The notes: a model not told the origin generated them from the sequence alone. 64,000 nucleotides of DNA from Streptomyces caelestis (GCF_001279005.1 NZ_LGCN01000200.1:11165-75164); one strand, 5' to 3'; positions 11,579 through 20,881 are shown, counted from the stretch's first letter. Made by a program: numbers and translations.

Positions 11579-12388
11579 TCAGACCAGCAGGTCGCCCTCG
11601 ATGACCGTCACGGCCCGTCCGCTCAGCAGGGTGCGCTCGCCGCGTACCTCGGTGCGGACGCGGCCGGAGCGCGGTGAGGCCTGCAGGCCGGTGAGGCCGG
11701 AGCGACCGAGGCGCTCGGACCAGTAGGGGGCCAGAGCGGTGTGCGCGCTGCCGGTGACCGGGTCCTCGTCGATGCCGACGTTCGGGAAGAAGCAGCGGGA
11801 GACGAAGTCGTAGCCGAGAGCGGGGTTCTCGGCCCGGGCGGTGGCGATGATGCCGCGCTCGGAGTAGGAGGCCAGGACCTTGAGCTCGGGCCGCAGGGCG
11901 TGGACGGTCCGCTCGTCGGCGACCTCGACGAGCAGGTCACCTATGTTCGGGCCGGTGTCGAACGCCGTGAGCGGCCGGGCGCCCAGCGCCTCGGCGACGC
12001 CCTCGGGAACGTCGACCGCGGTGAGCGGGGCGGTGGGGAAGTCCAGGGTGACGGAGCCGTCCTCGCCGGGCGTGGCGATGAGGACGCCGCTGCGGGTGGC
12101 GAACCGCACCGGGCCCCGGTGCGCGCCGGTGGTGTGCAGGACGTGCGCGGTGGCCAGCGTCGCGTGGCCGCACATCGCGACCTCGGTGGCGGGGGTGAAC
12201 CAGCGCAGCGCCCAGTCGGCCTCGCCGCCCGCCGGGAGCGGGTGGGCGAAGGCCGTCTCGGCGTGATTGACCTCCAGGGCGACGTTCTGCAGCCAGGGGT
12301 CGTCCGGGAAGGCGTCAAGCAGCAGCACTCCGGCGGGGTTGCCGGCGAAGGGCCGGTCGGTGAAGGCGTCGACGATTCGAATCCGCAT
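11579..12388 (-). CDS. PhzF family phenazine biosynthesis-like isomerase
   Basis: 269 aa, the normal size for PhzF/diaminopimelate-epimerase-like isomerases. Family hallmarks are present: FAGNPAGV near the N-terminus, the catalytic glutamate in NHAETAF, CGHATLATAHVL, and the second-half motif DEDPVTGSAH. No phenazine genes are nearby, so a general isomerase role is more likely than phenazine synthesis. The ATG at 12388 is the only sensible start. Confidence 0.92.
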   Translation of the reverse strand: MRIRIVDAFTDRPFAGNPAGVLLLDAFPDDPWLQNVALEVNHAETAFAHPLPAGGEADWALRWFTPATEVAMCGHATLATAHVLHTTGAHRGPVRFATRSGVLIATPGEDGSVTLDFPTAPLTAVDVPEGVAEALGARPLTAFDTGPNIGDLLVEVADERTVHALRPELKVLASYSERGIIATARAENPALGYDFVSRCFFPNVGIDEDPVTGSAHTALAPYWSERLGRSGLTGLQASPRSGRVRTEVRGERTLLSGRAVTVIEGDLLV

Positions 12389-13322
12389 GACCTGACCGTA
12401 CGGGCGGTGCGAAGCCGCGGGCCAAGGCCAATACGCGGGTGGTGGCCCGGTAGCCGGGGCCGCCGGTGGCCCGTCCCGGCGAAGAGCGCGCGAAGACATC
12501 GACGGCAGGCCGGGACCCCGAGGGTCCGTGATCAGCCGTGGGCGCCGAAGCCGCTGCGGCCGAGTGCCGGCCGGGTCCGGCTGCGCCGCTTTGTGCCCGG
12601 CCGGCGCCCGCCCGGGAACCGGCCGTCCCGGTCCCGGCGCCACACTGTGATCATCGCCGACGCGAGGATCCGGCACGCGCGGGGCGTCCCGATCGACATC
12701 CGAGCGGTGCGCGCCGACTTCTTCAAAAGCGCGGCCGGGGCCGAATGCGACGGGCCCGCGGCGACACGTCCCGAGGTCCATGAACAGCGGCCCGTCCTCC
12801 GTGGCGAGCAGGTCGCCCGGAGCGCGGCCGCGGTCCGCCGCGAGGTGCCGGGCCTGCCCGTCCCGGTCCGTGGAGTGCGGCGCCGGGACGTCAGCTCGCG
12901 CAGGCCCGGCGTGCAGCCGCTCAGGGCGTGGCCGACTGGTGGGCCCTCTCGGGGCGCCACGGGCGCCGCCCGGGCCGGGACGTCACAGGGCAGCAGACGC
13001 GGAGCGGGGTCGTTCGCGCCATGGGGAACGAGCACGTCGTCGTCTGCGGGGCCGAGGGATGAGGCGACCGACACGGCAGCGGCCCCCGTACGGCGGACCT
13101 CCGGCGTCCGCGTCGTCGCCCACTCCCTCCTCCGGGAACGGGGCGCGGCGTCATCGGGGGATCCGTCCCTGAAACCGCCCGGACCGGCCGCGCCCGCGCT
13201 CGGGGCTCGTCCTTGGTCGTACCGAGCACGTTCTCCGTCGACCGTCCGCGCCGGCGGGCGAACGCGGCCGGTCGCCGGTCCTGTTCGGACGGCCGGACGA
13301 GGGATTGCCGAACGAACAGTCC
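12389..13322. other. Region without a convincing gene
   Basis: 934 bp with several open frames on both strands. None has a recognisable domain, a good ribosome-binding site or protein-like composition; most are Arg/Pro/Ala-rich translations of GC-rich DNA. Short stretches on the plus strand (around 12650-12780 and 13020-13060) read like worn protein sequence, so an old decayed gene is possible. Confidence 0.4.
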
Positions 13323-13359
13323 CGATATATCGTTGAAGCATCGTGATGGATCGACGATG
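13323..13359. promoter_or_regulatory. Palindromes upstream of the PadR gene
   Basis: CGATATATCG (13323-13332) is a perfect palindrome, followed by the inverted repeat CATCGT-N9-ACGATG (13339-13359). Both lie within 55 nt of the PadR start, where an autoregulatory operator would be expected. The AT-rich first palindrome may include the -10. Confidence 0.5.
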
Positions 13360-13375
13360 GAATGGAGTGGTGGCG

Positions 13376-13996
13376 ATGCGCACCCATGGTCACGAGCGCG
13401 GACACGGTCATGGCGGCCGGGGCGACTTCGAGCGGCTGCGGGCGGCCTTCGGGCCCTTCGGGCCGGGGGGTCCGGGTGGTCCCGGCGGTCCCTTCGGCCC
13501 GGGTTTCGGGCACGGCGGCCCCTGGGGCGGGCGAGGGCGCGGCGGACCGAGGGGGAGGGCGCGGCGCGGTGACGTACGGGCCTCGATCCTGGCCCTGCTG
13601 AAGGACCGTCCGATGCACGGCTACGAGATGATCCAGGAGATCGCCGAGCGCAGCGGCGGGGCGTGGAAGCCCAGCCCCGGCTCGGTGTACCCCACCCTTC
13701 AGCTGCTGGAGGACGAGGGGCTGATCGTCAGCGAGTCCGAGGGCGGGAAGAAGCTGTTCTCACTCACCGACGCCGGCCGCTCGGCGGCAGGGGAAGGTCC
13801 CGAGGCTCCCTGGGAGGAGGCCTCGCGCGGGGTCGACTGGGAGGCGCTGAGCGAGATCCGGCAGGCCGGTTTCGGTCTGATGGAGGCCTTCGGCCAGGTC
13901 TGGAAGACGGGCAGCAAGGAGCAGCGGGAGAAGGCCCTCGCCGTCATCAACGAGGCACGCAAGAAGCTGTACCTGATCCTCGCCGACGAGGACTGA
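13376..13996 (+). CDS. PadR-family transcriptional regulator
   Basis: 206 aa. The first ~65 residues are His/Gly/Pro-rich (HGHERGHGHGG, then GPGGPGGPGG), a low-complexity tail common in streptomycete PadR proteins. Residues 75-145 are the winged helix with hallmark MHGYEMIQEIAERSGG and PGSVYPTLQLLEDEGLI. The C-terminal half is a helical dimerisation domain. The ATG at 13376 has GGAG 8 nt upstream; ATGs at 13343 and 13346 are alternatives. It is probably autoregulated, and no obvious efflux partner is adjacent. Confidence 0.88.
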   Translation: MRTHGHERGHGHGGRGDFERLRAAFGPFGPGGPGGPGGPFGPGFGHGGPWGGRGRGGPRGRARRGDVRASILALLKDRPMHGYEMIQEIAERSGGAWKPSPGSVYPTLQLLEDEGLIVSESEGGKKLFSLTDAGRSAAGEGPEAPWEEASRGVDWEALSEIRQAGFGLMEAFGQVWKTGSKEQREKALAVINEARKKLYLILADED

Positions 13997-14061
13997 GGGA
14001 GTCGGTGAGGACCGGTGGGGGGCGTGGCGCAAACCGGCGCGCGCCCCTTGGGCCGAAACGC

Positions 14062-14091
14062 CCGGATCTCCTCCGCAAGGAGGAGATCCGG
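14062..14091. terminator. 13-bp hairpin with GCAA tetraloop
   Basis: A perfect 13-bp stem (14062-14074 with 14079-14091) closed by GCAA, a stable GNRA loop. It lies 66 nt after the PadR stop, so it is the likely terminator of that gene. Confidence 0.8.
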
Positions 14092-14174
14092 CCCGGGGCG
14101 TCCACTTCCCGTGGGACGCCGAGATGCTTCCCGCCGGGGATGCCCCGGGCCCGCGGGGCTGATGGAGTGGGGAC

Positions 14175-14708
14175 GTGCACCCCCGTATCCCCCGGCAACA
14201 GGCCCAGGAACTCCAGGAGCAGGGCGTCCACCGCGCGGAGAACGATGTCAGGCTCGGCGCCGGGCTGGCAGCGGTGCTGGCCGGTGCCCGGCGCAGGGCG
14301 GTCCGGGACGGGGACCGCCAGATCGACACGGCCCATCTGCTGCACTCGCTCCTGGAGTCCGACGCCGAGGTGAGAGCCGTCTTCGACGAGGGGCCCCGGA
14401 TCGCCCGGCTGCTCGGCTACCTGGTCCAGCGCAGCATCGGCTACGGCCTGCGCTGGCAGAGCGCGGTCGAGGACTCCGGCGGCGTTCCCGTGGTGGCCGA
14501 GGCCGCGGGCCTCTCGCCGCTGGCCGCGGGCTGCATGGAGGACGCCCACGAGCGCGCCGCCCGCCACGGCCGCGGCCCGGCGGGCGGTACGGATCTGCTC
14601 GCGGCGATCGTCGTGGTCCCGCGGGCGCGTGCCGTCGAGGTCCTCGAACGCGCCGGGATCGACCCCCGTGAACTGTCCGCCCGGATCGAGGCGTCGTCCA
14701 GTCGGTGA
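14175..14708 (+). CDS. Clp N-domain protein
   Basis: 177 aa, made of two Clp-N-like helical repeats (about residues 20-90 and 100-170) without the AAA ATPase modules of ClpC. Motifs HLLHSLLESDAEV and GTDLLAAIVV resemble the repeated core of ClpA/C N-domains. Stand-alone Clp-N proteins are thought to act as adaptors or substrate receptors for ClpC, but the role here is inferred. The GTG at 14175 is preceded by GGAGTGGGG. Confidence 0.8.
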   Translation: MHPRIPRQQAQELQEQGVHRAENDVRLGAGLAAVLAGARRRAVRDGDRQIDTAHLLHSLLESDAEVRAVFDEGPRIARLLGYLVQRSIGYGLRWQSAVEDSGGVPVVAEAAGLSPLAAGCMEDAHERAARHGRGPAGGTDLLAAIVVVPRARAVEVLERAGIDPRELSARIEASSSR

Positions 14709-14760
14709 GACAGGTGTCATGAGGGATGACGCTCCTGTCGGGGCCTGGCATCATGTGCCG

Positions 14761-15756
14761 GTGCCTACCTCTGTCAGTACCCCGAGCGACCACCGAAAGG
14801 GCGTCGGACTCGGCCTCGCGCTGCTGTCCGCGCTGGCCTTCGGGGGTTCCGGTGTGGCGGCCAAGCCGCTGATCGAGGCGGGTCTCGACCCGCTCCACGT
14901 CGTGTGGCTGCGGGTGGCGGGCGCGGCGCTCGTCATGCTGCCGCTGGCGGTGCGCCACCGCGGACTCCTGCGCCGCAGGCCCGGACTGCTCGCCGGGTTC
15001 GGCCTGTTCGCCGTGGCCGGTGTCCAGGCCTGCTACTTCGCCGCGATCTCCCGCATCCCCGTCGGGGTCGCGCTGCTGGTCGAGTACCTGGCGCCCGCGC
15101 TCGTGCTCGGCTGGGTGCGGTTCGTGCAGCGACGGCCGGTGGCCCGGGCCGCCGCGGTCGGCGTGGTCCTGGCGGTGGGCGGGCTCGCCTGTGTCGTGGA
15201 GGTGTGGGCGGGCCTCGGCTTCGACGCGCTCGGTCTGCTGCTCGCGCTCGGCGCGGCCTGCTGCCAGGTCGGCTACTTCGTCCTGTCCGACCAGGGCAGC
15301 GACGGCGAGGAGGTCCCCGATCCGCTCGGGGTGATCGCCTACGGGCTGCTGATCGGCGCCGCCGTCCTGACCGTCGTCGCCCGCCCCTGGTCCATGGAGT
15401 GGTCCGTGCTCACCGGCAGCGCGGAGATGAACGGCGCCCCGGTCGCCGCCCTCGTCCTGCTGGCCTGGATCGTCCTCGTCGCCACGGTGGCCGCGTACGT
15501 CACCGGCGTGGTGTCGGTGCGCCGGCTCTCGCCGCAGGTCGCCGGTGTCGTGGCCTGTCTGGAGGCGGTCATCGCCACCGTCCTCGCCTGGGTCCTGCTC
15601 GGCGAGCACCTGTCGGCACCGCAGATCGTGGGCGGCGCGGTGGTCCTGGCGGGCGCTTTCATCGCCCAGTCCTCGGCACCGGCGAAGGGGTCAGGGAAGC
15701 CCGTGGCGAGCGGCGGGCCCGAAAGGGAGTTGTCCACGCCGGGAACGGCCGCCTAG
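14761..15756 (+). CDS. EamA family (DMT) transporter
   Basis: 331 aa with ten predicted membrane segments in two EamA repeats (about residues 15-150 and 165-300). Proteins of this type export metabolites or amino acids; the substrate is unknown. The start is uncertain: GTG 14761 fits leaderless expression (CATCAT just upstream), while an in-frame ATG at 14719 would add 14 residues. A second EamA gene follows on the same strand after 225 bp. Confidence 0.85.
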   Translation: MPTSVSTPSDHRKGVGLGLALLSALAFGGSGVAAKPLIEAGLDPLHVVWLRVAGAALVMLPLAVRHRGLLRRRPGLLAGFGLFAVAGVQACYFAAISRIPVGVALLVEYLAPALVLGWVRFVQRRPVARAAAVGVVLAVGGLACVVEVWAGLGFDALGLLLALGAACCQVGYFVLSDQGSDGEEVPDPLGVIAYGLLIGAAVLTVVARPWSMEWSVLTGSAEMNGAPVAALVLLAWIVLVATVAAYVTGVVSVRRLSPQVAGVVACLEAVIATVLAWVLLGEHLSAPQIVGGAVVLAGAFIAQSSAPAKGSGKPVASGGPERELSTPGTAA

Positions 15757-15981
15757 GGTGCCGATCATGCATGCGCACGCACGTGTTCTTCCGCCGCCGG
15801 CCGCCTGAGGCGGGCCCTCCGGTACATCCGCCCGGCTGGTCGCCGGGCGGAACGGCGCCGCCCGCGGACGAAGTCCGTGGATCCCGCCGCTCGGGCCCCG
15901 CCCGGGCCCGAGCCGGGATCCCTTCCCGAACTTCCGCGCCCACGCCGATGCGCGTGGTGCGGGCATCTGTGGAGAGCGCAC

Positions 15982-16935
15982 GTGTCGAACGCCGTCTCCG
16001 GCCTGCCCGTCGGGCGAGGCCTCCTCTATCTGATCGTCGCCGGTGCCGCCTGGGGCACCGCGGGGGCCGCCGCGTCACTGGTCTACCGGACCAGCGACAT
16101 GGGCCCGGTCGCCCTGTCCTTCTGGCGCTGCGCGGCCGGTCTGGTGCTGCTGCTCGCCGCCCGGCCGCTGTCGCGGCGCGCCCGGACCGCCGCCCCCGAG
16201 CCGCGCGGCCGGCGCGTGCTGCGGGCCGGAGCCACCGGCATCGGGCTCGCGGTCTTCCAGACCGCCTACTTCGCGGCCGTCTCCGCCACGGGACTCGCCG
16301 TGGCCACCGTCGTCACCCTCGGCGCCGGACCCGTACTGATCGCGCTCGGCGCGCGACTGGCCCTGGGGGAGCGCCTCGGGCGCGGCGGACTGGCCGCCGT
16401 CGTGGGCGCGCTCGCCGGACTCGGCGTGCTCGTCCTCGGCGGCGGGGGCGCGACCGTGGACCCGCGGGGTGTGCTGCTCGCCCTGCTGTCCGCGGCCGGC
16501 TACTCGGCGATGACCCTGCTCACCCGGTGGTGGGGGCGCGGCGGCGCCGTGGACTCCTCGGGCACCACGGTGGGGGCGTTCGCCGTCACCAGTCTGGTGC
16601 TGCTGCCGTTCGCCGCGGTCGAGGGGCTGGTGCCGCACACCGACGCCCCCGGCGCGCTGCTGTGCCTGCTGGCCTACGTCGCCTCCGTGCCGACGGCGCT
16701 CGCGTACGGCCTCTACTTCGCCGGCGCGGCCGTCGTGAGGTCGGCCACCGTGTCCGTGATCATGCTGCTGGAGCCGGTGAGCGCGGCGGTGCTCGCGGTC
16801 GCCCTGCTCGGGGAGCGGCTCACGACGGCCACCCTGGCCGGCACCCTGCTGATGCTCGGCTCGGTCGCGGGGCTCGCGATGGGCGAGGTGCGGGGCGCGC
16901 GGGCCCGTGAGGAGCCGGGCATGGTGCCGGTGTGA
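15982..16935 (+). CDS. EamA family (DMT) transporter
   Basis: 317 aa drug/metabolite transporter with ten hydrophobic segments and a Gly/Ala-rich profile. The second-repeat signature is seen in [20 protein letters not shown], the usual last EamA motif. The GTG at 15982 is chosen because GGAGAG precedes it by 5 nt. Although it follows another EamA gene, the two are not close paralogues and need not be one complex. The substrate is unknown. Confidence 0.87.
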   Translation: MSNAVSGLPVGRGLLYLIVAGAAWGTAGAAASLVYRTSDMGPVALSFWRCAAGLVLLLAARPLSRRARTAAPEPRGRRVLRAGATGIGLAVFQTAYFAAVSATGLAVATVVTLGAGPVLIALGARLALGERLGRGGLAAVVGALAGLGVLVLGGGGATVDPRGVLLALLSAAGYSAMTLLTRWWGRGGAVDSSGTTVGAFAVTSLVLLPFAAVEGLVPHTDAPGALLCLLAYVASVPTALAYGLYFAGAAVVRSATVSVIMLLEPVSAAVLAVALLGERLTTATLAGTLLMLGSVAGLAMGEVRGARAREEPGMVPV

Positions 16936-16979
16936 CGGCGCGGGGACCCGTCCACAGGGAGGAGGGTCCCCGGCCTCGG

Positions 16980-17577
16980 GGGGCCGGACCGGCTGCCGGC
17001 GCAGGACGTGCGCGCGTGCCGCCGCGTCACGCGCGCCGTCCCGGTCCGCCGGTCCGATGTGATGCGCTCCCGCACCGCATCGGACCACTTGCCCGCATAC
17101 GTGGAATCCGCCCGCGCGCCCGTCACTTCGAGCCGGAGCCCGCGGATCCCGGACAGCAGCCCGCGCGGAGCCGCCCTCCGGCTGGAAGTGGGCGATCCGG
17201 CGGTCGAGGAGCGCGGCCTTCCGCTCCGGATCGTCCATGACACGGACATGGCAGCGCAGTGGACGGAGGCGTGGAGGCGCGCCGGGACACCGTGCTCGGA
17301 CGGGGCGCCGGGCTCGGCCTGCCGGGGACGTACACGTAGTCGTCGGCCACGCTCAGCAGGACCTTCGGACACGCCTCGACGGCGTGCCGGAGCGGGTGGG
17401 GCCGGGCCGGGTGGGCGACCGCCCCGCCGCGCTCCGGGTCGCGGGCGAAGTGCGGGGGCTGGACGTGGGGCGGCGCCCCCGGCGGGCCGCTGACCGCGAG
17501 CTGTCCGAAGTCGTGCGCGGCCGGCCACCGCTGCCGCTCGTCTCGTCGCGGGGCGCGTCCCAGGGGTGGACCGGCAT
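16980..17577 (-). pseudogene. PaiB-like FMN-binding regulator, frameshifted
   Basis: Homology to FMN-binding negative transcriptional regulators (PaiB) is spread over all three minus-strand frames. It starts with MPVHPWDAPRDE, then shifts to HDFGQLAV...CPKVLLSVADDYVYVPG, then SEHGVPA, then MDDPERKAALLDRRIAHFQPE, then IRGLRLEVTGARA, and ends near DAAARAHVLRR. Several indels separate these blocks. Its ATG overlaps the stop of the PPOX gene by one base (TGATG), so it was the second gene of that operon. Confidence 0.8.
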
Positions 17578-18269
17578 CACAGGACCGCCAGATAACCGGG
17601 CAGTTCGGTGCCGGGGGCCAGGCCCGGGTCGGCGAGCGGGGCGTCGTAGCCCTTGTGCAGTGGGACGACGCCGGCCCAGTGGGGGAGGGAGAGGTCCTCG
17701 GGCTCGTCGTTGACGCCGCCGGTGCGGAGCTTGGCGGAGACCTCGTTCAGGTCGAGGCGGATCACCGCCGTGGCGGCCAGCTCCTTCTTGTCGGCCGGCC
17801 GGGAGTCGGCGGCGCGGCCCGGTACGACGTGGTCGACCAGGGCGTCGAGGGCCTGCCGCTTCTCCTCGGGGTCGGTCACGTCGTACGCCGTGCCGTGCAC
17901 CACCACGGAGCGGTAGTTGATCGAGTGGTGGAAGGCCGAGCGGGCCAGCACCAGCCCGTCGACGTGGGTGACGGTCAGGCAGACCGGGAGGCCGGGGGCG
18001 GCCCGGCCCGCCGCGCGCAGCGGGCGCGAGCCGGTCGAGCCGTGGACGTAGAGGCGCTCGCCGACCCGGCCGTACAGCGTGGGCAGCACCACCGGCGCGC
18101 CGTCCCGGACGAAGCCGAGATGGCACACGTAGCCCTCGTCGAGTATCGCGTGCACCAGCTCCTTGTCGTACGCGGCACGGCCGGGGGAGCGGGTGGGGAC
18201 GGTGCGCTCGGTGGGCGGGTAGGTGGTGGCGGGCCGCTGCTGCCGGTTCCCCTGCATGGCGCTCTCCAT
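17577..18269 (-). CDS. Pyridoxamine 5'-phosphate oxidase-like FMN protein
   Basis: 230 aa member of the PPOX/flavin-nucleotide-binding split-barrel family (NimA-like group). Motifs include YVCHLGFVRDGAPVVLPTLYG and the FMN-contacting YVHGSTGSRPLR, followed by AFHHSINYRSVVVHG. It diverges from a MocR regulator gene, whose product uses PLP; that arrangement is common and suggests vitamin-B6-linked control. The start is the ATG at 18269, abutting the palindrome at 18270. Transcription is probably leaderless or nearly so. Confidence 0.88.
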   Translation of the reverse strand: MESAMQGNRQQRPATTYPPTERTVPTRSPGRAAYDKELVHAILDEGYVCHLGFVRDGAPVVLPTLYGRVGERLYVHGSTGSRPLRAAGRAAPGLPVCLTVTHVDGLVLARSAFHHSINYRSVVVHGTAYDVTDPEEKRQALDALVDHVVPGRAADSRPADKKELAATAVIRLDLNEVSAKLRTGGVNDEPEDLSLPHWAGVVPLHKGYDAPLADPGLAPGTELPGYLAVL

Positions 18270-18281
18270 TGCACTAGTGCA
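18270..18281. promoter_or_regulatory. Palindromic operator between PPOX and MocR genes
   Basis: TGCACTAGTGCA is a perfect 12-bp palindrome directly upstream of the PPOX start. A related half-site, TTGTGCTAG (18291-18299), overlaps the MocR start. CATAAT (18280-18285) could be the MocR -10. Only 23 bp separate the two start codons, so one bound regulator could control both genes. Confidence 0.6.
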
Positions 18282-18292
18282 TAATCGACTTT

Positions 18293-19630
18293 GTGCTAGG
18301 AGAGTATCGGATCAGTGGGCGGCGCGCAGCGGAGATTTCCGCGAGCATCGAGCGCGCGGTGGGAGACGGGGCGCTGCGGCCGGGTGAACCGCTGCCGCCC
18401 ATGCGGGAGTTGGCGGAGCGGCTCGGGGTGAACCCGAACACCGTCGCCGCCGCGTACCGGACCCTGCGCGAGCGCGGGGTCATCGAGACCGCGGGCCGGC
18501 GGGGGAGCCGGGTGCGGTCCAAGCCGGCCACCACCGCGCGTGAGCTCATCCGGGTGGAGGTCCCGCCGGGCGTGCGGAACCTGTCCGAGGGCAACCCGGA
18601 CCCCGCGCTGCTGCCCGCCCTGGCCGGGGCGTTCGCGGCGGCGGCCGAGGAGGGAGACCGGGAGCCGGTGCTGTACGGGCACGCGCCCGTGGAGCCCGAG
18701 CTGGCGCGGCTGGCGCGGGCCGGGCTGGACGCCGACGGCGTTCCCGACGGGCCCGTCGCCGTCACCTCGGGCGCGCTGGACGCGATGGAGCGGGTGCTCA
18801 TGGCGCACCTCAGACCCGGGGACGCGGTCGCGGTGGAGGATCCGGGGTGGGGGAGTCTGCTGGACCTGGTCCCGGCGCTGGGACTGAGGACCGTCCCCGT
18901 CGGGGTCGACGACGAGGGCCCTTCCCCCGACGACGTGCGCAAGGCGCTGGCGGGCGGGGCCCGGGCCCTGATCGTCACGGACCGGGCGCAGAACCCGACC
19001 GGCGCCGCGCTGAGCGCCGCACGCGCGCGTGCGCTGCGCACGGTGCTCGCCGACCACCCGGAGACGCTGCTCGTCGAGGACGACCACGGGCACCACATCG
19101 TCGACCTCCCGCTGCACGCCTTGGCGGGCACGACCCGCAGCTGGGCCTTCGTGCGCTCGGCGGCCAAGGCCTACGGCCCCGACCTGCGGCTCGCGGTGCT
19201 CACCGGGGACGCGGTCACCCTCGACCGGGTGCGCGGACGGCAACGGCTCGGACCGGGCTGGGTCAGCAGGATCGTCCAGCGCGCGGTGGTGCGGCTGTGG
19301 AGCGAGGGCGCGGTGGACCCGGCGGCCGTGGCCGCGCGGTACGGGCGGCGCCGGGACGCGCTGATCGGGGAGCTGGCCCGGCGCGGGATCACGGCGCACG
19401 GGCGCAGCGGCATGAACGTATGGGTGCCGGTCCCCGACGAGACCGGCGCCGTCGCCCGCCTGCTGCACGCCGGCTGGGCGGTGGCCCCCGGCGCCCGCTT
19501 CCGCCTGAGCGCGCCGCCGGGCATCCGCGTCACCGTCTCGACGCTCGCGGAGGGCGAGACCGAGCCCCTGGCCGAGACGATCGCGGCGGCGCTCGGCCCG
19601 GCCGGGGGACCGGTGCGGACGTATGCCTGA
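18293..19630 (+). CDS. MocR-type regulator (GntR HTH fused to aminotransferase domain)
   Basis: 445 aa. Residues 1-75 are a GntR winged helix (MRELAERLGVNPNTVAAAYRTL). Residues 100-440 are a fold-type I aminotransferase domain that binds PLP; the PLP lysine is probably in RSAAKAYGPDLR near residue 288. MocR proteins sense PLP or amino-acid adducts and usually regulate a divergent gene, here the PPOX protein. GTG at 18293 lies 7 nt after a -10-like CATAAT, suggesting a leaderless mRNA. It probably also represses itself. Confidence 0.9.
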   Translation: MLGEYRISGRRAAEISASIERAVGDGALRPGEPLPPMRELAERLGVNPNTVAAAYRTLRERGVIETAGRRGSRVRSKPATTARELIRVEVPPGVRNLSEGNPDPALLPALAGAFAAAAEEGDREPVLYGHAPVEPELARLARAGLDADGVPDGPVAVTSGALDAMERVLMAHLRPGDAVAVEDPGWGSLLDLVPALGLRTVPVGVDDEGPSPDDVRKALAGGARALIVTDRAQNPTGAALSAARARALRTVLADHPETLLVEDDHGHHIVDLPLHALAGTTRSWAFVRSAAKAYGPDLRLAVLTGDAVTLDRVRGRQRLGPGWVSRIVQRAVVRLWSEGAVDPAAVAARYGRRRDALIGELARRGITAHGRSGMNVWVPVPDETGAVARLLHAGWAVAPGARFRLSAPPGIRVTVSTLAEGETEPLAETIAAALGPAGGPVRTYA

Positions 19631-19689
19631 GGCGGGGCGGGTCTCCGGGGTGGTGCGGGTGAGGGCTGGGCGGGGGCATTTCACAGCCC

Positions 19690-19830
19690 GGCGTCGGCGG
19701 GGTGCCTCCCCCGCTCTCGGCTTCTCCCCCGCTCCCGGCTCCCTCGAGCGGAAGGACCCCCATGAGCGGGAGGATTCCCATCGCCCACCCGTGCCGCCCT
19801 GGGGTTGCCTCCCCCGTGGGAAGCGCGACC
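19690..19830. repeat. Extragenic GC-rich repeat-like stretch
   Basis: Between the convergent MocR and EamA genes there are several short imperfect repeats with cores like GCCTCCCCC and CCCCGCTC. They resemble the extragenic, hairpin-prone elements found downstream of many streptomycete genes. No coding frame is credible. It may help terminate both transcripts. Confidence 0.4.
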
Positions 19831-19871
19831 GCCCGCAGCCACGCGGGTCGCCCATCATGCCGCTGCCGGGG

Positions 19872-20819
19872 CTACGCCGGCTTCTTCGGCCTCACCTGGG
19901 TGAGTGCCGCACCCGCCAGGACGATCGCCGCGCCCACCGGTGTCGACCAGGTCAGCGTTTCGCCGAGGAGGACGATGCCTGCCGCGGCGGCGATCACCGG
20001 GACGAAGTAGGTGACCATCTGACCGGTCGTCGGGCCGACCTCGGCGACCAGGCCGTACTGGATCAGTACGGCCAGCCCCGTGCCCAGCATGCCCAACGCG
20101 GCGATCGCCAGCAGCGGGCCGACGGCGAAGCGGGTCGGCGGGGTGGTGAACAGCGGAGTGACGACGGCCAGTTGGACCGTGGCCAGCAGCAGCTGGCCGC
20201 CGGTCAGGGACAGGTTCGAGTGGCTGCTGCCCGCCAGGGTGCGGCGGACGTAGATCCAGCCGACGGGGTAACTCAGCGAGGCCAGCAGGGCCAGCGTCGT
20301 GCCGCGTGCGTCCAGTCCCTCGAAGCCCTGCCAGGCGCCCAGCACGGTCAGCACCCCGAGGAAACCGACGCCGAGCCCCGCCACCCGCACCCGGGTCGGC
20401 CGGTCCTCGGACAGCGCCACCAGCGACAGGGCCATGCCCCACAGCGGCGAGGTCGCGTTGCAGATGCCGGCCAGCGTGGACGGGATGGTCAGCTCCGCGA
20501 AGGCGAACAGCGAGAACGGCAGGGCGTTCAGCAGGAACCCCGCGACCGCGAGATGACCCCAGGTGCGCGCACCGCGCGGCAGCCCCTCCCGCCGCACCAC
20601 CATCGCCACCGCCAGGACGGCGGTGCCGAAGGCCAGCCGGCCGAGGGTGACCTGGAAGGGCGCGTAGCCCTGGGTGCCGACCTTGATGAGGAGGAAACTG
20701 AATCCCCAGATCAGGGAGAGCGCGCCGAAACGCAGCCGCCAGTCCAGGCGGGGGCGGGTACGTTCCGGGGCGGGGCCGGTCGGGGCCGGCGTGGTGGTGG
20801 TCGCGGTGACGCTGCTCAT
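19872..20819 (-). CDS. EamA family (DMT) transporter
   Basis: 315 aa, ten membrane segments, third EamA permease in the window. The first repeat has LIWGFSFLLIKVGTQG, the second ends LLGETLTWSTPVGAAIVLAG. It is divergently transcribed from a LysR regulator with a shared 75-bp promoter region, so it is probably that regulator's target. The ATG at 20819 was chosen because family members start just before the first helix. The substrate is unknown. Confidence 0.88.
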   Translation of the reverse strand: MSSVTATTTTPAPTGPAPERTRPRLDWRLRFGALSLIWGFSFLLIKVGTQGYAPFQVTLGRLAFGTAVLAVAMVVRREGLPRGARTWGHLAVAGFLLNALPFSLFAFAELTIPSTLAGICNATSPLWGMALSLVALSEDRPTRVRVAGLGVGFLGVLTVLGAWQGFEGLDARGTTLALLASLSYPVGWIYVRRTLAGSSHSNLSLTGGQLLLATVQLAVVTPLFTTPPTRFAVGPLLAIAALGMLGTGLAVLIQYGLVAEVGPTTGQMVTYFVPVIAAAAGIVLLGETLTWSTPVGAAIVLAGAALTQVRPKKPA

Positions 20820-20857
20820 GGACGCAACGATGCGGGACGTCCATCGCGTAGCACAAT

Positions 20858-20881
20858 CGAGATTTCGCACGTGGTATCTCG
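20858..20881. promoter_or_regulatory. LysR-type inverted repeat
   Basis: CGAGAT-N12-ATCTCG between the divergent EamA and LysR genes contains a T-N11-A core, the usual LysR recognition form. It is 14 nt before the LysR start, placed for autoregulation and for control of the transporter. Confidence 0.6.

Noticed and set aside
11579..12388. Part of a phenazine biosynthetic cluster
   Set aside because: Only a PhzF-like protein is present; no phzA/B/D/E/G-type genes are nearby, and PhzF homologues are common outside phenazine pathways.
14761..16935. Heterodimeric SMR-like exporter pair
   Set aside because: Both genes encode full-length two-repeat EamA proteins separated by 225 bp with independent start signals, so there is no reason to think they form one unit.
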